DNA of 64,000 nucleotides from Streptomyces filipinensis (GTDB taxonomy: Bacteria > Actinomycetota > Actinomycetes > Streptomycetales > Streptomycetaceae), in assembly GCF_014649495.1 (NCBI RefSeq), contig NZ_BMTD01000017.1, positions 123,101 through 187,100 on the forward strand, in the 5' to 3' direction. Of this stretch, positions 40,320 through 49,105 are shown in pieces. The first letter of the stretch is position 1. The number at the start of each line of letters is the position of its first letter. The translations under genes were made by a program, and so were the position numbers. The notes under the pieces are model-generated. The model had not been told where the DNA came from and did not search any database. It worked only from the letters and a program-made list of their open reading frames with translations.

Positions 40320-42371
40320 GTGTCCAAACTGACCGACGTGCCCAAACGGATTCTGATCGGGCGCGCACTGCGCAGTGACCGGCTGGGCGAAACGCTCCTG
40401 CCGAAGCGCATCGCACTCCCCGTCTTCGCCTCCGACCCGCTGTCCTCTGTCGCCTACGCGCCGGGGGAGGTCCTGCTGGTCCTGTCCATCGCGGGTGTGT
40501 CGGCGTACCACTTCAGCCCGTGGATCGCCGTCGCGGTCGTCGTGCTGATGTTCACGGTCGTCGCCTCCTACCGCCAGAACGTGCACGCCTACCCGAGCGG
40601 CGGCGGTGACTACGAGGTGGCCACCACCAACCTCGGTCCCAGGGCCGGCCTCACCGTCGCCAGCGCGCTGCTCGTCGACTACGTCCTGACCGTCGCCGTC
40701 TCCATCGCCTCCGGCATCGAGAACCTCGGCTCCGCGATCCCCTTCGTGGTCGAGCACAAGGTGCTGTGCGCGGTCGCCGTGATCGTCCTGCTGACTCTGA
40801 TGAACCTGCGCGGCGTGAAGGAGTCCGGCAAGCTCTTCGCGATCCCGACGTACGTGTTCGTCGGCGGCGTCTTCATCATGATCGCGTGGGGCGCGTTCCG
40901 CGGCCTGGTCCTCGGCGACACCATGCACGCGCCGACGGCCGACTACCACATCAAGGCCGAGCACCAGGGTCTCGCGGGCTTCGCGCTCGTCTTCCTCCTG
41001 CTGCGCGCCTTCTCCTCCGGCTGTGCCGCGCTCACCGGTGTGGAGGCGATCTCCAACGGCGTCCCGGCCTTCCGCAAGCCCAAGTCGAAGAACGCGGCGA
41101 CCACGCTCGCGATGATGGGCCTGCTGGCCGTCACCATGTTCTGCGGCATCATCGCCCTCGCCATGTCGACCAAGGTCCGCATGGCCGAGAACCCGGCCAC
41201 CGACCTGCTCCACAACGGCCACCCGCTCGGCTCCGGCTACGTCCAGAACCCGGTGATCTCCCAGGTCGCCGAGGCGGTGTTCGGCAAGGGCAGCTTCCTG
41301 TTCATCGTCCTGGCGGCCGCCACCGCGCTGGTCCTCTTCCTGGCGGCGAACACGGCGTACAACGGCTTCCCGCTGCTCGGCTCGATCCTCGCCCAGGACC
41401 GCTACCTGCCGCGCCAGCTGCACACCCGCGGCGACCGCCTCGCCTTCTCCAACGGCATCGTGCTGCTCGCGGGCGCCGCGATGCTGCTGACCGTCATCTA
41501 CGGCGCCGACTCCACGCGGCTGATCCAGCTCTACATCGTCGGCGTGTTCGTGTCCTTCACGCTGAGCCAGACCGGCATGGTCCGGCACTGGAACCGCCAC
41601 CTGGCGGTCGAGCAGGACCAGGCCAAGCGCCGCCACATGGTGCGCTCCCGCGCGATCAACGCGTTCGGCGCCTTCTTCACCGGCCTGGTGCTCGTCGTCG
41701 TCCTGGTCACCAAGTTCACGCACGGGGCCTGGGTCGCCCTGCTGGGCATGTGCATCTTCTACGCGACGATGACCGCGATCCGGAAGCACTACGACCGTGT
41801 CTCCGAGGAGATCGCCGCCCCCGAGGAGCCGGACGACGATCTGGTCCGCCCGTCCCGCGTCCACTCGGTCGTGCTCATCTCGAAGATCCACCGCCCCACC
41901 CTGCGCGCCCTGGCCTACGCCAAGCTGATGCGCTCGGACACGCTGGAGGCGCTGACGGTCAACGTGGACCCGGCCGAGACCAAGGCGCTGCGCGAGGAGT
42001 GGGAGCAGCGCGGCATCGACGTACCGCTGAAGGTCCTGGACTCGCCGTACCGCGAGATCACCCGGCCGATCATCGAGTACGTCAAGGGTCTGCGCAAGGA
42101 GTCCCCGCGCGACGCGGTCTCCGTGATCATCCCCGAGTACGTGGTCGGCCACTGGTACGAGCACCTGCTGCACAACCAGAGCGCCCTGCGCCTGAAGGGC
42201 CGCCTGCTCTTCACACCCGGCGTGATGGTCACCTCCGTGCCCTACCAGCTGGCGTCCTCCGAGGCGGCCAAGGTGCGCGCCCGCAGGCGTCAGGAGTGGA
42301 GCGCACCGGGTGCCGTACGACGGGGTCCGGCGGCGGAGCGGCCCAAGGAGCCCTCGGCGGCCAAGGACTGA
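40320..42371 (+). CDS. APC-family permease, KimA-like potassium importer
   Basis: A 683-residue transporter with ~12 hydrophobic helices (residues ~30-500) and a ~180-residue cytosolic C-terminal domain. It is close to Bacillus KimA in its signature blocks: SDPLSSVAYAPGEVLLVLS, AYPSGGGDYEVA, VDYVLTVAVSIASG and RAFSSGCAALTGVEAISNGV. KimA is a high-affinity K+/H+ symporter inhibited by c-di-AMP. Databases usually call the Streptomyces protein an amino acid permease. GTG 40320 after the -10 element is preferred over longer in-frame starts. Neighbouring trkA and kdpDE support a K+ role. Confidence 0.8.
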   Translation: MSKLTDVPKRILIGRALRSDRLGETLLPKRIALPVFASDPLSSVAYAPGEVLLVLSIAGVSAYHFSPWIAVAVVVLMFTVVASYRQNVHAYPSGGGDYEVATTNLGPRAGLTVASALLVDYVLTVAVSIASGIENLGSAIPFVVEHKVLCAVAVIVLLTLMNLRGVKESGKLFAIPTYVFVGGVFIMIAWGAFRGLVLGDTMHAPTADYHIKAEHQGLAGFALVFLLLRAFSSGCAALTGVEAISNGVPAFRKPKSKNAATTLAMMGLLAVTMFCGIIALAMSTKVRMAENPATDLLHNGHPLGSGYVQNPVISQVAEAVFGKGSFLFIVLAAATALVLFLAANTAYNGFPLLGSILAQDRYLPRQLHTRGDRLAFSNGIVLLAGAAMLLTVIYGADSTRLIQLYIVGVFVSFTLSQTGMVRHWNRHLAVEQDQAKRRHMVRSRAINAFGAFFTGLVLVVVLVTKFTHGAWVALLGMCIFYATMTAIRKHYDRVSEEIAAPEEPDDDLVRPSRVHSVVLISKIHRPTLRALAYAKLMRSDTLEALTVNVDPAETKALREEWEQRGIDVPLKVLDSPYREITRPIIEYVKGLRKESPRDAVSVIIPEYVVGHWYEHLLHNQSALRLKGRLLFTPGVMVTSVPYQLASSEAAKVRARRRQEWSAPGAVRRGPAAERPKEPSAAKD

Positions 42372-42472
42372 TTCCCGGCGCACGGCCTGTGGTGAACGGC
42401 CGGACGACAGCCACGTAGACTGGTGGGCTGTTGTCCGGCCGTTTCCCGTTTCCGATCTGGAGTCACCCCGCC

Positions 42473-43801
42473 ATGCAGGCAGAACCGAAGAAGTCGCTGG
42501 TCGGGGAGGAGTACGAGGTCGAGATCGGCCCCGTCGCCCATGGCGGCCACTGCATCGCCCGCACGGCCGAGGGCCAGGTGCTGTTCGTGCGGCACACGCT
42601 GCCGGGCGAGCGGGTGGTGGCGCGGGTGACCGAGGGCGAGGAGGGAGCCCGCTTCCTGCGCGCGGACGCCGTACGGATCCTGGACGCCTCCAAGGACCGT
42701 GTCGAGGCCCCCTGCCCCTTCGCCGGCCCCGGCCGCTGCGGCGGCTGCGACTGGCAGCACGCCAAGCCCGGCGCCCAGCGCCGTCTCAAGGGCGAGGTGA
42801 TCGCCGAACAGCTCAAGCGGCTCGCGGGCCTCACGCCCGAGGAGGCCGGCTGGGACGGCACGGTGATGCCGGCCGAGGGTGACAAGCTGCCCGCGGGCCA
42901 GGTCCCGCAGTGGCGCACGCGCGTCCAGTACGCCGTGGACGCCGAGGGCCACGCCGGCCTGCGCCGCCACCGCTCGCACGAGGTCGAACGCATCGACCAC
43001 TGCATGATCGCGGCGGAGGGCGTCAGCGAGCTGGGCATCGAGCGGCGGGACTGGACCGGCATGGAGTCGGTCGAGGCGATCGCCGCGACCGGCTCGCAGG
43101 ACCGCCAGGTGATCCTGACCCCGCGCCCCGGCGGCCGCCTCCCGCTGGTGGAACTGGACAAGCCGGTCTCCGTCCTCCGCGTCGACGAGAAGTCCGGCGG
43201 AATCCACCGGGTCCACGGACGCCCCTTCGTCCGTGAACGCGCGGACGGCCGTACCCACCGCGTCGCGGGCGGCGGCTTCTGGCAGGTCCACCCGAAGGCG
43301 GCCGACACGCTCGTGACGGCCGTCATGCAGGGCCTGCTGCCCCGCAAGGGCGAAACGGCCCTGGACCTCTACTGCGGCGTCGGCCTGTTCGCCGGCGCCC
43401 TGGCCGACCGCCTCGGCGACAAGGGCGCGGTCCTCGGCATCGAGTCCGGCAAGCGGGCGGTGGAGGACGCGCGGCACAACCTCGCCGGCTTCCCGCGGGT
43501 CCGCATCGAACAGGGCAAGGTCGAGTCGGTCCTGCCGCGCACGGGCATCACGGAGGTCGACCTGATCGTCCTGGACCCGCCCCGCGCCGGCGCCGGCCGC
43601 ACGACGGTCGTCCACCTCGCCTCCCTGGCCGCCCGCCGCATCGCCTACGTCGCCTGCGACCCCGCCGCGCTGGCCCGCGACCTGGCGTACTTCCGCGAGG
43701 GCGGGTACCGGGTGCGGACGCTGCGGGCGTTCGATCTGTTTCCGATGACGCATCACGTGGAGTGCGTGGCGATCCTTGAGCCTGCGGAGAAGGGTCGCTG
43801 A
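42473..43801 (+). CDS. TrmA/RumA-family RNA (uracil-5-)-methyltransferase
   Basis: A 442-residue enzyme that would transfer a methyl group from SAM to C5 of a uridine in tRNA or rRNA. A TRAM domain (~8-65, EEYEVEIGPVAHGGHCIART) is followed by C..CGGCDWQH, part of a possible Fe-S cluster. The SAM-binding LDLYCGVGLFAGALADRLGD and LDPPRAGAG precede YVACDPAALARDLAYF, which holds the catalytic Cys. ATG 42473 has GGAG upstream; TTG 42431 is an alternative. Whether the target is tRNA U54 or 23S rRNA cannot be decided. Confidence 0.9.
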   Translation: MQAEPKKSLVGEEYEVEIGPVAHGGHCIARTAEGQVLFVRHTLPGERVVARVTEGEEGARFLRADAVRILDASKDRVEAPCPFAGPGRCGGCDWQHAKPGAQRRLKGEVIAEQLKRLAGLTPEEAGWDGTVMPAEGDKLPAGQVPQWRTRVQYAVDAEGHAGLRRHRSHEVERIDHCMIAAEGVSELGIERRDWTGMESVEAIAATGSQDRQVILTPRPGGRLPLVELDKPVSVLRVDEKSGGIHRVHGRPFVRERADGRTHRVAGGGFWQVHPKAADTLVTAVMQGLLPRKGETALDLYCGVGLFAGALADRLGDKGAVLGIESGKRAVEDARHNLAGFPRVRIEQGKVESVLPRTGITEVDLIVLDPPRAGAGRTTVVHLASLAARRIAYVACDPAALARDLAYFREGGYRVRTLRAFDLFPMTHHVECVAILEPAEKGR

Positions 43802-44216
43802 CCTGGGGTGTTCCAGGGGCGTTCAGGCGCGGCCGGGTGTGCTCGACCTGTTTCTCGAAATGCATGACGTGCAGCGCGTCGTATGCCTGACGAACGACGC
43901 CGACCTGGCGTTTCATGACGTCGTGCCGGGCCGAGGTGTGAACATTCACCGCTTCGGCGCGGACGGCGGCAGGTCGTCTCGACGCTGAGATGACGCTGCT
44001 TCTGATGGGCCGCCCAGGGAACCGTCGGCCTCGCGGCCCGGGTCGCGGGCCACGCTGGGCCCAGGTGATCCACGAGAACGGTGGCCCTGAGCATGGCCAT
44101 GAGCCTGGCGACCTCCGGCGTGGACGCCGCGGATGTCGCCCCGAGAGGCCCCCTCCGAGGCTGGGCGCGTGTCGGCACCCTGTCAGTAGAGTGAGACGCG
44201 TGAGGATGGAGGAGCA
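43802..44216. other. intergenic region at the border of the stress island
   Basis: About 415 bp. Short frames on both strands look eroded, and I cannot assign them to a family. TAGAGT at 44187-44192 is a good -10 element for the downstream MEDS gene. Confidence 0.4.
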
Positions 44217-44999
44217 GTGAGAGCGCCGCGCACTCTGGCCACTCTGGACGAGGTCGACACCGGTGATCACGTCTGCCAGGTGTTGGACCGGACCGACCAC
44301 GTCATCGACCGCAGCCGGTCCTTCGTCGCGGACGGGGCCCTGTACGGGGACAAGGTGGTGATCGTCGGGCCGCCTCTCGAAGCGGGGAGTGAGTTCGCGC
44401 AGCTCGTGCTCGACCCGGCTCGGCTGGACGGCTCTCTGCTGGCCGCGGTGCGTCGGGAGGCGGCCAACGCCGACCGCGAGGGGTTCCGCTCGCTCCGGGT
44501 GCTGCACCACGTCGGGCCCGACTGCCGTCCGGAGCGGACGAAGGAGCTGTTGCGCAGTGAACTCGATCTGGAGGAGTTCGCCGCCGACACCGGAGCCCTG
44601 GTGGTCTGCGCCTACAGCGGTGCGGACCAGGATCCCTCCCTCCTGGAGCAGATCAGGTGCGTGCACCCCCACAGTCTGGGCAGCCGTCCGACGGCACCGG
44701 CGTTCCAGGTGTACCGCACGGGGAAGGAAGGCTGGACGGTGAACGGGATCGTCGACAGCGAGGGCGCGGTGGCCTTCGGCTCCATCCTGTGCGCCCTCCT
44801 CGCCCAGAAGGCCACGGTGCGCCTGCTCTGCCATGCTCTTCAGTTCTTCGACGCCGCCGGGATGAGCGCCCTGGCCGATGCGGCCAGGCACCTTCCGGAC
44901 CGCAAGGTCGTCCTGGAAGGCACCAACGACACCGTCCGGCTCACCTGGCAGCTGTCCGGCTTCGCGGTCCCCGAGATTCCGGTGGTGATGGCGCCGTGA
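44217..44999 (+). CDS. MEDS-STAS protein
   Basis: A 260-residue protein. Residues ~10-165 form a MEDS (DcmR-type sensory) domain, beginning DTGDHVCQVLDRTDHVIDRS. Residues ~170-255 form a STAS domain whose phospho-loop reads FFDAAGMSAL; the usual acceptor Ser is Ala, so it should not be switchable by an anti-sigma kinase and may be permanently active or purely structural. GTG 44217 has GGAGGAG upstream. Its stop overlaps the next MEDS gene by 4 bp. MEDS domains sense unknown small ligands or redox state. Confidence 0.85.
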   Translation: MRAPRTLATLDEVDTGDHVCQVLDRTDHVIDRSRSFVADGALYGDKVVIVGPPLEAGSEFAQLVLDPARLDGSLLAAVRREAANADREGFRSLRVLHHVGPDCRPERTKELLRSELDLEEFAADTGALVVCAYSGADQDPSLLEQIRCVHPHSLGSRPTAPAFQVYRTGKEGWTVNGIVDSEGAVAFGSILCALLAQKATVRLLCHALQFFDAAGMSALADAARHLPDRKVVLEGTNDTVRLTWQLSGFAVPEIPVVMAP

Positions 45000-45949
45000 C
45001 CTCCTCTGCTCCCAGCTCGAACGCGCCGGGCGCCGGATACCGGCACGAGCTGTACCCGTACTCCGGCAGGGACGCGTTCGTCGAGGGTGCCCTCAGTTTC
45101 ATCCACGACGCCCTCGCAGGTGGCGAGGCCGTCGTCGTGGCCGTCCCCCAGGACAAGGCGTCCCTGCTGCGCGCCGAGATCCGCGACGAGGATGCCGTCC
45201 GCTACGTCGACACCGCAGGGGTCGCGCACCACCCCGGCCGGCTCATCGGAGCCTGGCAGGAATGGCTTGAGGAGTACGCCTCGCAAGGACGGCCCGTCCG
45301 CGGGATCGGCGAATCACCCTGGGACGAGGTCCGCAGCCCGGCCGAAGCCGAGGAGCTGCGCTACCACGAATGGCTCCTCAACAAAGCCTTCGCCCGGGGC
45401 CCGGCCTGGTGGCTGCTGTGCCCCTACGACATCGCTCACGACAAGGCGTCACTGGCGGAAATGGCCCGGTGCCACCCCGAGCTGCGCCAGGACGGCCGCA
45501 CGATGCCGTGTGCGGACTACGACCCGCAGGCACCGTACCGCTTCACACCGCTCACCGACCCGTGCGACCCGTACGAGGAATTCGCCTACAGCAGGGGTGA
45601 CCTGCCCGCCCTGCGCGAGAAGATCGCCGCGTGCGCCGAACGGCACGGCCTGACCGGCCGACGCCTGAGAGAACTGCACCTGGCCGCCACGGAGGTGGCC
45701 ACCAACAGCATTCGTCACGGCGGCGGACACGGTGTGCTGCGCACCTGGAGCGAGGAGCGCCGACTCGTGTGCGAGTTCCGCGACGCGGGCTACATCGAGG
45801 ACCCCCTGGTCGGACGGAGAAGGCCGGACGCCAGGCAGGTCGGTGGTCGCGGCCTGTGGCTGGTTCACCAGCTCTGCGACCTCGTGGAGATCCGCTCCGT
45901 ACCGGATGAGGGGACCAGGGTCAGGCTCCACACCGAGCTGCCGGAGTAG
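44996..45949 (+). CDS. MEDS-HATPase anti-sigma kinase-like protein
   Basis: A 317-residue protein. An N-terminal MEDS domain (~15-190; HELYPYSGRDAFVEGALSFI) is fused to an RsbW-like HATPase_c_2 domain (~210-315) with N-box ELHLAATEVATNSIRHG, G1 box EFRDAGYIEDP and G2 box GGRGLWLVHQL, all intact. It could sequester a sigma factor or phosphorylate a STAS antagonist in response to the MEDS signal. It is coupled by GTGA overlap to the MEDS-STAS gene, so sensor copies are fused to both halves of a partner switch. Confidence 0.87.
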   Translation: MTSSAPSSNAPGAGYRHELYPYSGRDAFVEGALSFIHDALAGGEAVVVAVPQDKASLLRAEIRDEDAVRYVDTAGVAHHPGRLIGAWQEWLEEYASQGRPVRGIGESPWDEVRSPAEAEELRYHEWLLNKAFARGPAWWLLCPYDIAHDKASLAEMARCHPELRQDGRTMPCADYDPQAPYRFTPLTDPCDPYEEFAYSRGDLPALREKIAACAERHGLTGRRLRELHLAATEVATNSIRHGGGHGVLRTWSEERRLVCEFRDAGYIEDPLVGRRRPDARQVGGRGLWLVHQLCDLVEIRSVPDEGTRVRLHTELPE

Positions 45950-46178
45950 ACCCGCACCGATCTCGTCCGGCCCGGACGGTGTCCTGAAGCCAGGCACCGT
46001 CCAGCAGGGACGGCGGATGCGTTGTGTTCGGCAGACCGCTACCCTCGGCGGGCATCACACCCGCATATGCATCGGTCTGTCCCAAGACAACGGGGGCAGA
46101 CGGTGGAACAGAGGCAAGGTCCGCAGCACACTTGTGACCCGGCCCGACGAGAACGATCTGGAGGGAAGTCCCTTCTTC

Positions 46179-46604
46179 ATGCTCACTGTCCAGATGCAGC
46201 ACGAGGACGCGACGATCGCACAGCTCCCGGAGACGGTCGACTACGACAACGCGCCCCTTGTCGGTGCCCAGTGCGAGGACTTGGTCGACCGTGGCTGCAC
46301 CACCCTGGTGCTGGACGCATCCCAGGTGCAGTACATGGACTCCTCCGGCGTCAGCATGCTCATCACGCTGTCGCGCACCCTGGACCACCGTGCCGGCACC
46401 CTGCGCGTGGCTGCTCTCAGCGCCCACTACGAGCAGGTGTGGCGCATGCTCGGGCTCCAGGAAGTCTTTCCCGTCTTCCCTTCGGTGAACGCCGCCCTCC
46501 AGGCTGCTGCCGCAGGCGACATCCCCGGGGCACCCGAGGAAAGCGCAAGGGTGAGTCCGTGGTCGGCGTCAGCAGGGTCTCGTCCAGGCCGACGACCCGG
46601 CTGA
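46179..46604 (+). CDS. STAS-domain anti-sigma factor antagonist
   Basis: A 141-residue RsbV-like protein. The STAS domain (1-105) has the phospho-acceptor loop YMDSSGVSML (Ser55/Ser56). When unphosphorylated such proteins bind the anti-sigma kinase and free the sigma factor. The last ~35 residues are an unrelated low-complexity tail that may result from loss of the original stop. ATG 46179 has GGAGGGA 12 nt upstream, a somewhat long spacing. It lies 229 bp after the MEDS-HATPase gene; TACCCT near 46032 could be its own -10 element. Confidence 0.85.
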   Translation: MLTVQMQHEDATIAQLPETVDYDNAPLVGAQCEDLVDRGCTTLVLDASQVQYMDSSGVSMLITLSRTLDHRAGTLRVAALSAHYEQVWRMLGLQEVFPVFPSVNAALQAAAAGDIPGAPEESARVSPWSASAGSRPGRRPG

Positions 46605-46789
46605 TGTCAAAGCCCTTCAGGTCAGCGCGGAATCGCGGACTCGACCAAGGAGTCGGCGTACACGGTGCCGGTGAGCAGCTCGGGACACCGCCCCCGTGCT
46701 GCTGGTGGCGGTGTCGTGCGACTTCGTACGTCGGTGACGGGGGCGCAGCAGGCCGGCCTGCAGGTCCGGGCGAGGGCGGCGCGCTGGGC

Positions 46790-46993
46790 GTACTGACGTG
46801 CGTTGCGGGCCGCGGTGGCGGCGCGGCGGGCGAACTGCGCCTGTGGTGCACCGCGGACACGGCCGTCGCCGAGGTGAGGGACCGCGGGCGGTTCACGGAT
46901 CCGCGCACAGGCCGACGCCGACCCGATCCGTTGTCTCCTGGCGGCGGACGGGGAGCAGGGGAGCCCGGACGTATCCGCCGCGCGCCCCTGTGA
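46790..46993 (+). pseudogene. remnant of an RsbW-like HATPase
   Basis: The plus-strand frame ending at 46993 reads GELRLWCTADTAVAEVRDRG then FTDPRTGRRRPD and GGGRG, aligning with the C-terminal HATPase segment of the intact gene at 44996 (FRDAGYIEDPLVGRRRPD, GGRGLW). The sequence then shifts out of frame, and no N-box or start is present. The surroundings (46605-47171) hold only short, eroded frames. Confidence 0.6.
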
Positions 46994-47169
46994 CGTGACT
47001 GCCCTTCAGGCGTCGCCGGCGTGTCGGGCGGCCGGGTCTCCCTGGTGAAAACCGGTCCCGACGCGGCGCCCGGAGGGAAGCGTGGCTGCGTGTCGGACAC
47101 CAGGACACCGGGTCGGCCCGGTGCGATGTTCGCGTTGTCGGCCCGCCCTGCGCCTCAGGAGGCACGGGA

Positions 47170-47194
47170 GGATGCGCGAGGTCTCGTGGGGTAC
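47170..47194 (+). promoter_or_regulatory. SigB-type promoter candidate
   Basis: GGAT (47170-47173), 15 nt, then GGGTAC (47189-47194) fits GNNT-N14-16-GGGTAY. It lies 10 nt before ATG 47205, the alternative start of the PAP2-DAGK gene. Confidence 0.45.
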
Positions 47195-48776
47195 GAGAAC
47201 TGCCATGAACAAGCGAGAAGTGGGCGGGGTACGTCAGCTGCTGTCCGCGGCCGACCACGCCCTTTTCCATGCCGTCTCGGCCCGCCGGTGGCCCGCGGCC
47301 GAGCCCGTCCTGCCGCGGCTGAGCCGGGTCGCCGACCACGGAGTGCTGTGGGGCGGGCTGGCCGCTGGTCTCTGGGTGTTCGGCGGCGCGCGGGGCCGCC
47401 GGGCGGCCATGCGGGGCATCGCGTCCCTGACTGTGGCCTCCGCCCTGGTCAACACCGTGACCAAGCGGTCCGTGGGCCGGGCGCGGCCCCTGCTGGACGG
47501 CGTGCCGGCTGCCCGGCGCCCGCACCGGCCGCCGTTCACCACCTCCTTCCCCTCCGGTCACACCGCGTCCGCCGCCGCGTTCGTCACCGGCGTCGCTCTG
47601 GAGTCGCCGCAAGCGGGAGCCGCAATGGCGCCGCTCGCCGTGTCCGTGGCCTTCTCCCGGGTGTACACCGGTGCCCACTTCCCCGGCGACGTGCTGGCCG
47701 GCGCGGTGCTCGGGGTCGGCGCCGCCTACGCGGTGCGCGGAATGGTGCCGTCCCGCTCCCAGCTGCCGCCGCCGGCCCGGGCCCGCACGGACGTGAGGCC
47801 GCTGCCGCGAGGGAAGGGGCTTGTGGTGGTCGTCAACCCGGGCTCCGGCGCCCAGCCCCAACTCGTCGACCCGGTACGCCAGTTGCGCGCGGCGCTGCCC
47901 GAGGCGGAGATCCGGCTGCACGGGGAGCAGGGGCCACAGCTGCCCGAGTTGCTCGCCGAGGCCGCGCGCCGGGCCGCCGCACTGGGCGGAGCGCTGGGCG
48001 TGTGCGGTGGTGACGGCACCGTGAACGCCGCGGTGGCGCCGGCACTGGCCGCGGACGTCCCCCTGCTGGTGCTGCCCGGCGGCACCTTCAACCATTTCGC
48101 CGCCGACCTCGGCGTCGACACCATCGCCGACGCCTGCCAGGCGGTGACCGAGGGCAGCGCCGTCAGGGTCGACGTGGGGCGCGTGCGGCCGTCGGAGGAG
48201 GGGGGCGCGGCAGAGCCCCGCTACTTCCTCAACACTTTCAGCCTCGGTGTCTACCCGGAGCTGGTGCGGCTGCGTGAGCGGTGGTCGCCGCGGATCGGAG
48301 GGCCGCCGGCGACCCTGCTCGCCGTCCTGCACGCGCTGCGTCGCTCGCGGCCGTTGCGTGCCGAGGTGAACGGGCGGGAGCGGCCGCTGTGGCTGCTGTT
48401 CGCCGGCAACGGCTCGTACCGCAGTGTCGGTATCGCGCCGGTGCGCCGACACGATCTGGCGGACGGCCTGCTCGATCTGCGGGTGGCCCGCGCAGGCCGG
48501 TTCGCCCGTACCAGGCTGCTCGCCGCGGCGTGCGCGGGTCGGCTCACCCGCACGCCGTTCTACGCGGCGGCACGTGCCGAACGCCTGGAGGTGTCGTTGC
48601 TGCCGGAGGGCGCCCGTATGGCCTGTGACGGGGAGATCGTCCCGGCGCCGCGCGCCTTCGTGCTGGACAAGCTGCCGGAGGCGCTGACCGTCTACCGGCC
48701 CGACACCGAGCCCGCTGCGGACGAGTCCCTGTCGGCGCCGGCCGTACCGACCCGCCGCGTGCAGGGGACGCACTGA
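47172..48776 (+). CDS. PAP2 phosphatase-diacylglycerol kinase fusion
   Basis: A 534-residue fusion. Residues ~20-190 form a PAP2 acid phosphatase domain with several membrane helices and motifs KRSVGRARP, FPSGHTASA and SRVYTGAHFPGD. Residues ~210-500 form a diacylglycerol-kinase catalytic domain (VVVVNPGSG, GVCGGDGTVNAAVAPAL). The two halves would interconvert phosphorylated and free lipids, a role in membrane remodelling. ATG 47172 has AGGAGG at 9-nt spacing; ATG 47205 would fit a transcript from the SigB-type promoter. It sits in the stress island. Confidence 0.87.
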   Translation: MREVSWGTRTAMNKREVGGVRQLLSAADHALFHAVSARRWPAAEPVLPRLSRVADHGVLWGGLAAGLWVFGGARGRRAAMRGIASLTVASALVNTVTKRSVGRARPLLDGVPAARRPHRPPFTTSFPSGHTASAAAFVTGVALESPQAGAAMAPLAVSVAFSRVYTGAHFPGDVLAGAVLGVGAAYAVRGMVPSRSQLPPPARARTDVRPLPRGKGLVVVVNPGSGAQPQLVDPVRQLRAALPEAEIRLHGEQGPQLPELLAEAARRAAALGGALGVCGGDGTVNAAVAPALAADVPLLVLPGGTFNHFAADLGVDTIADACQAVTEGSAVRVDVGRVRPSEEGGAAEPRYFLNTFSLGVYPELVRLRERWSPRIGGPPATLLAVLHALRRSRPLRAEVNGRERPLWLLFAGNGSYRSVGIAPVRRHDLADGLLDLRVARAGRFARTRLLAAACAGRLTRTPFYAAARAERLEVSLLPEGARMACDGEIVPAPRAFVLDKLPEALTVYRPDTEPAADESLSAPAVPTRRVQGTH

Positions 48777-49105
48777 CCACGCACTGACCGCATGACGTCA
48801 CGACGCGAGGGCGGGGGGGGCGACCCCCTCCGGGCTCACGCGTCGGCCCGGTCTCCCGCCGGCCCGGCCCCTTCTCCGCTCATGGCTTCCTCGTCATGGT
48901 CCAGGGAACGCCGGTTGAAGTCGGCCGAGCCGAGAGGGTCCGCAGGCCCAGACCATCGTCCGGGGCTGACCGGAAGGGGGCGAGGCGGCTGCCCGGTGCC
49001 GGCAACCACCTCGCTTTCAGCCTCAAGTCACCTACGCGGGCTACCGGCATCCCGGAGGAAAGGCATGCCAAGTCGCCGCCTCCCGGCCTGCCGACGTGGG
49101 GCCGC
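48777..49105. other. intergenic region, nothing recognised
   Basis: About 330 bp between the PAP2-DAGK gene and the 3' end of dps. It includes a nine-G run near 48812. No gene or clear hairpin was identified. Confidence 0.4.

Noticed and set aside
40305..42383. 692-residue minus-strand frame rich in Gly/Arg/Asp/Val
   Set aside because: It mirrors the KimA-like permease; membrane helices on the plus strand identify the real gene.
43753..44178. 141-residue minus-strand frame after the RNA methyltransferase gene
   Set aside because: It overlaps the 3' end of that gene, has no ribosome site, and shows no family motif; possibly an eroded relic.
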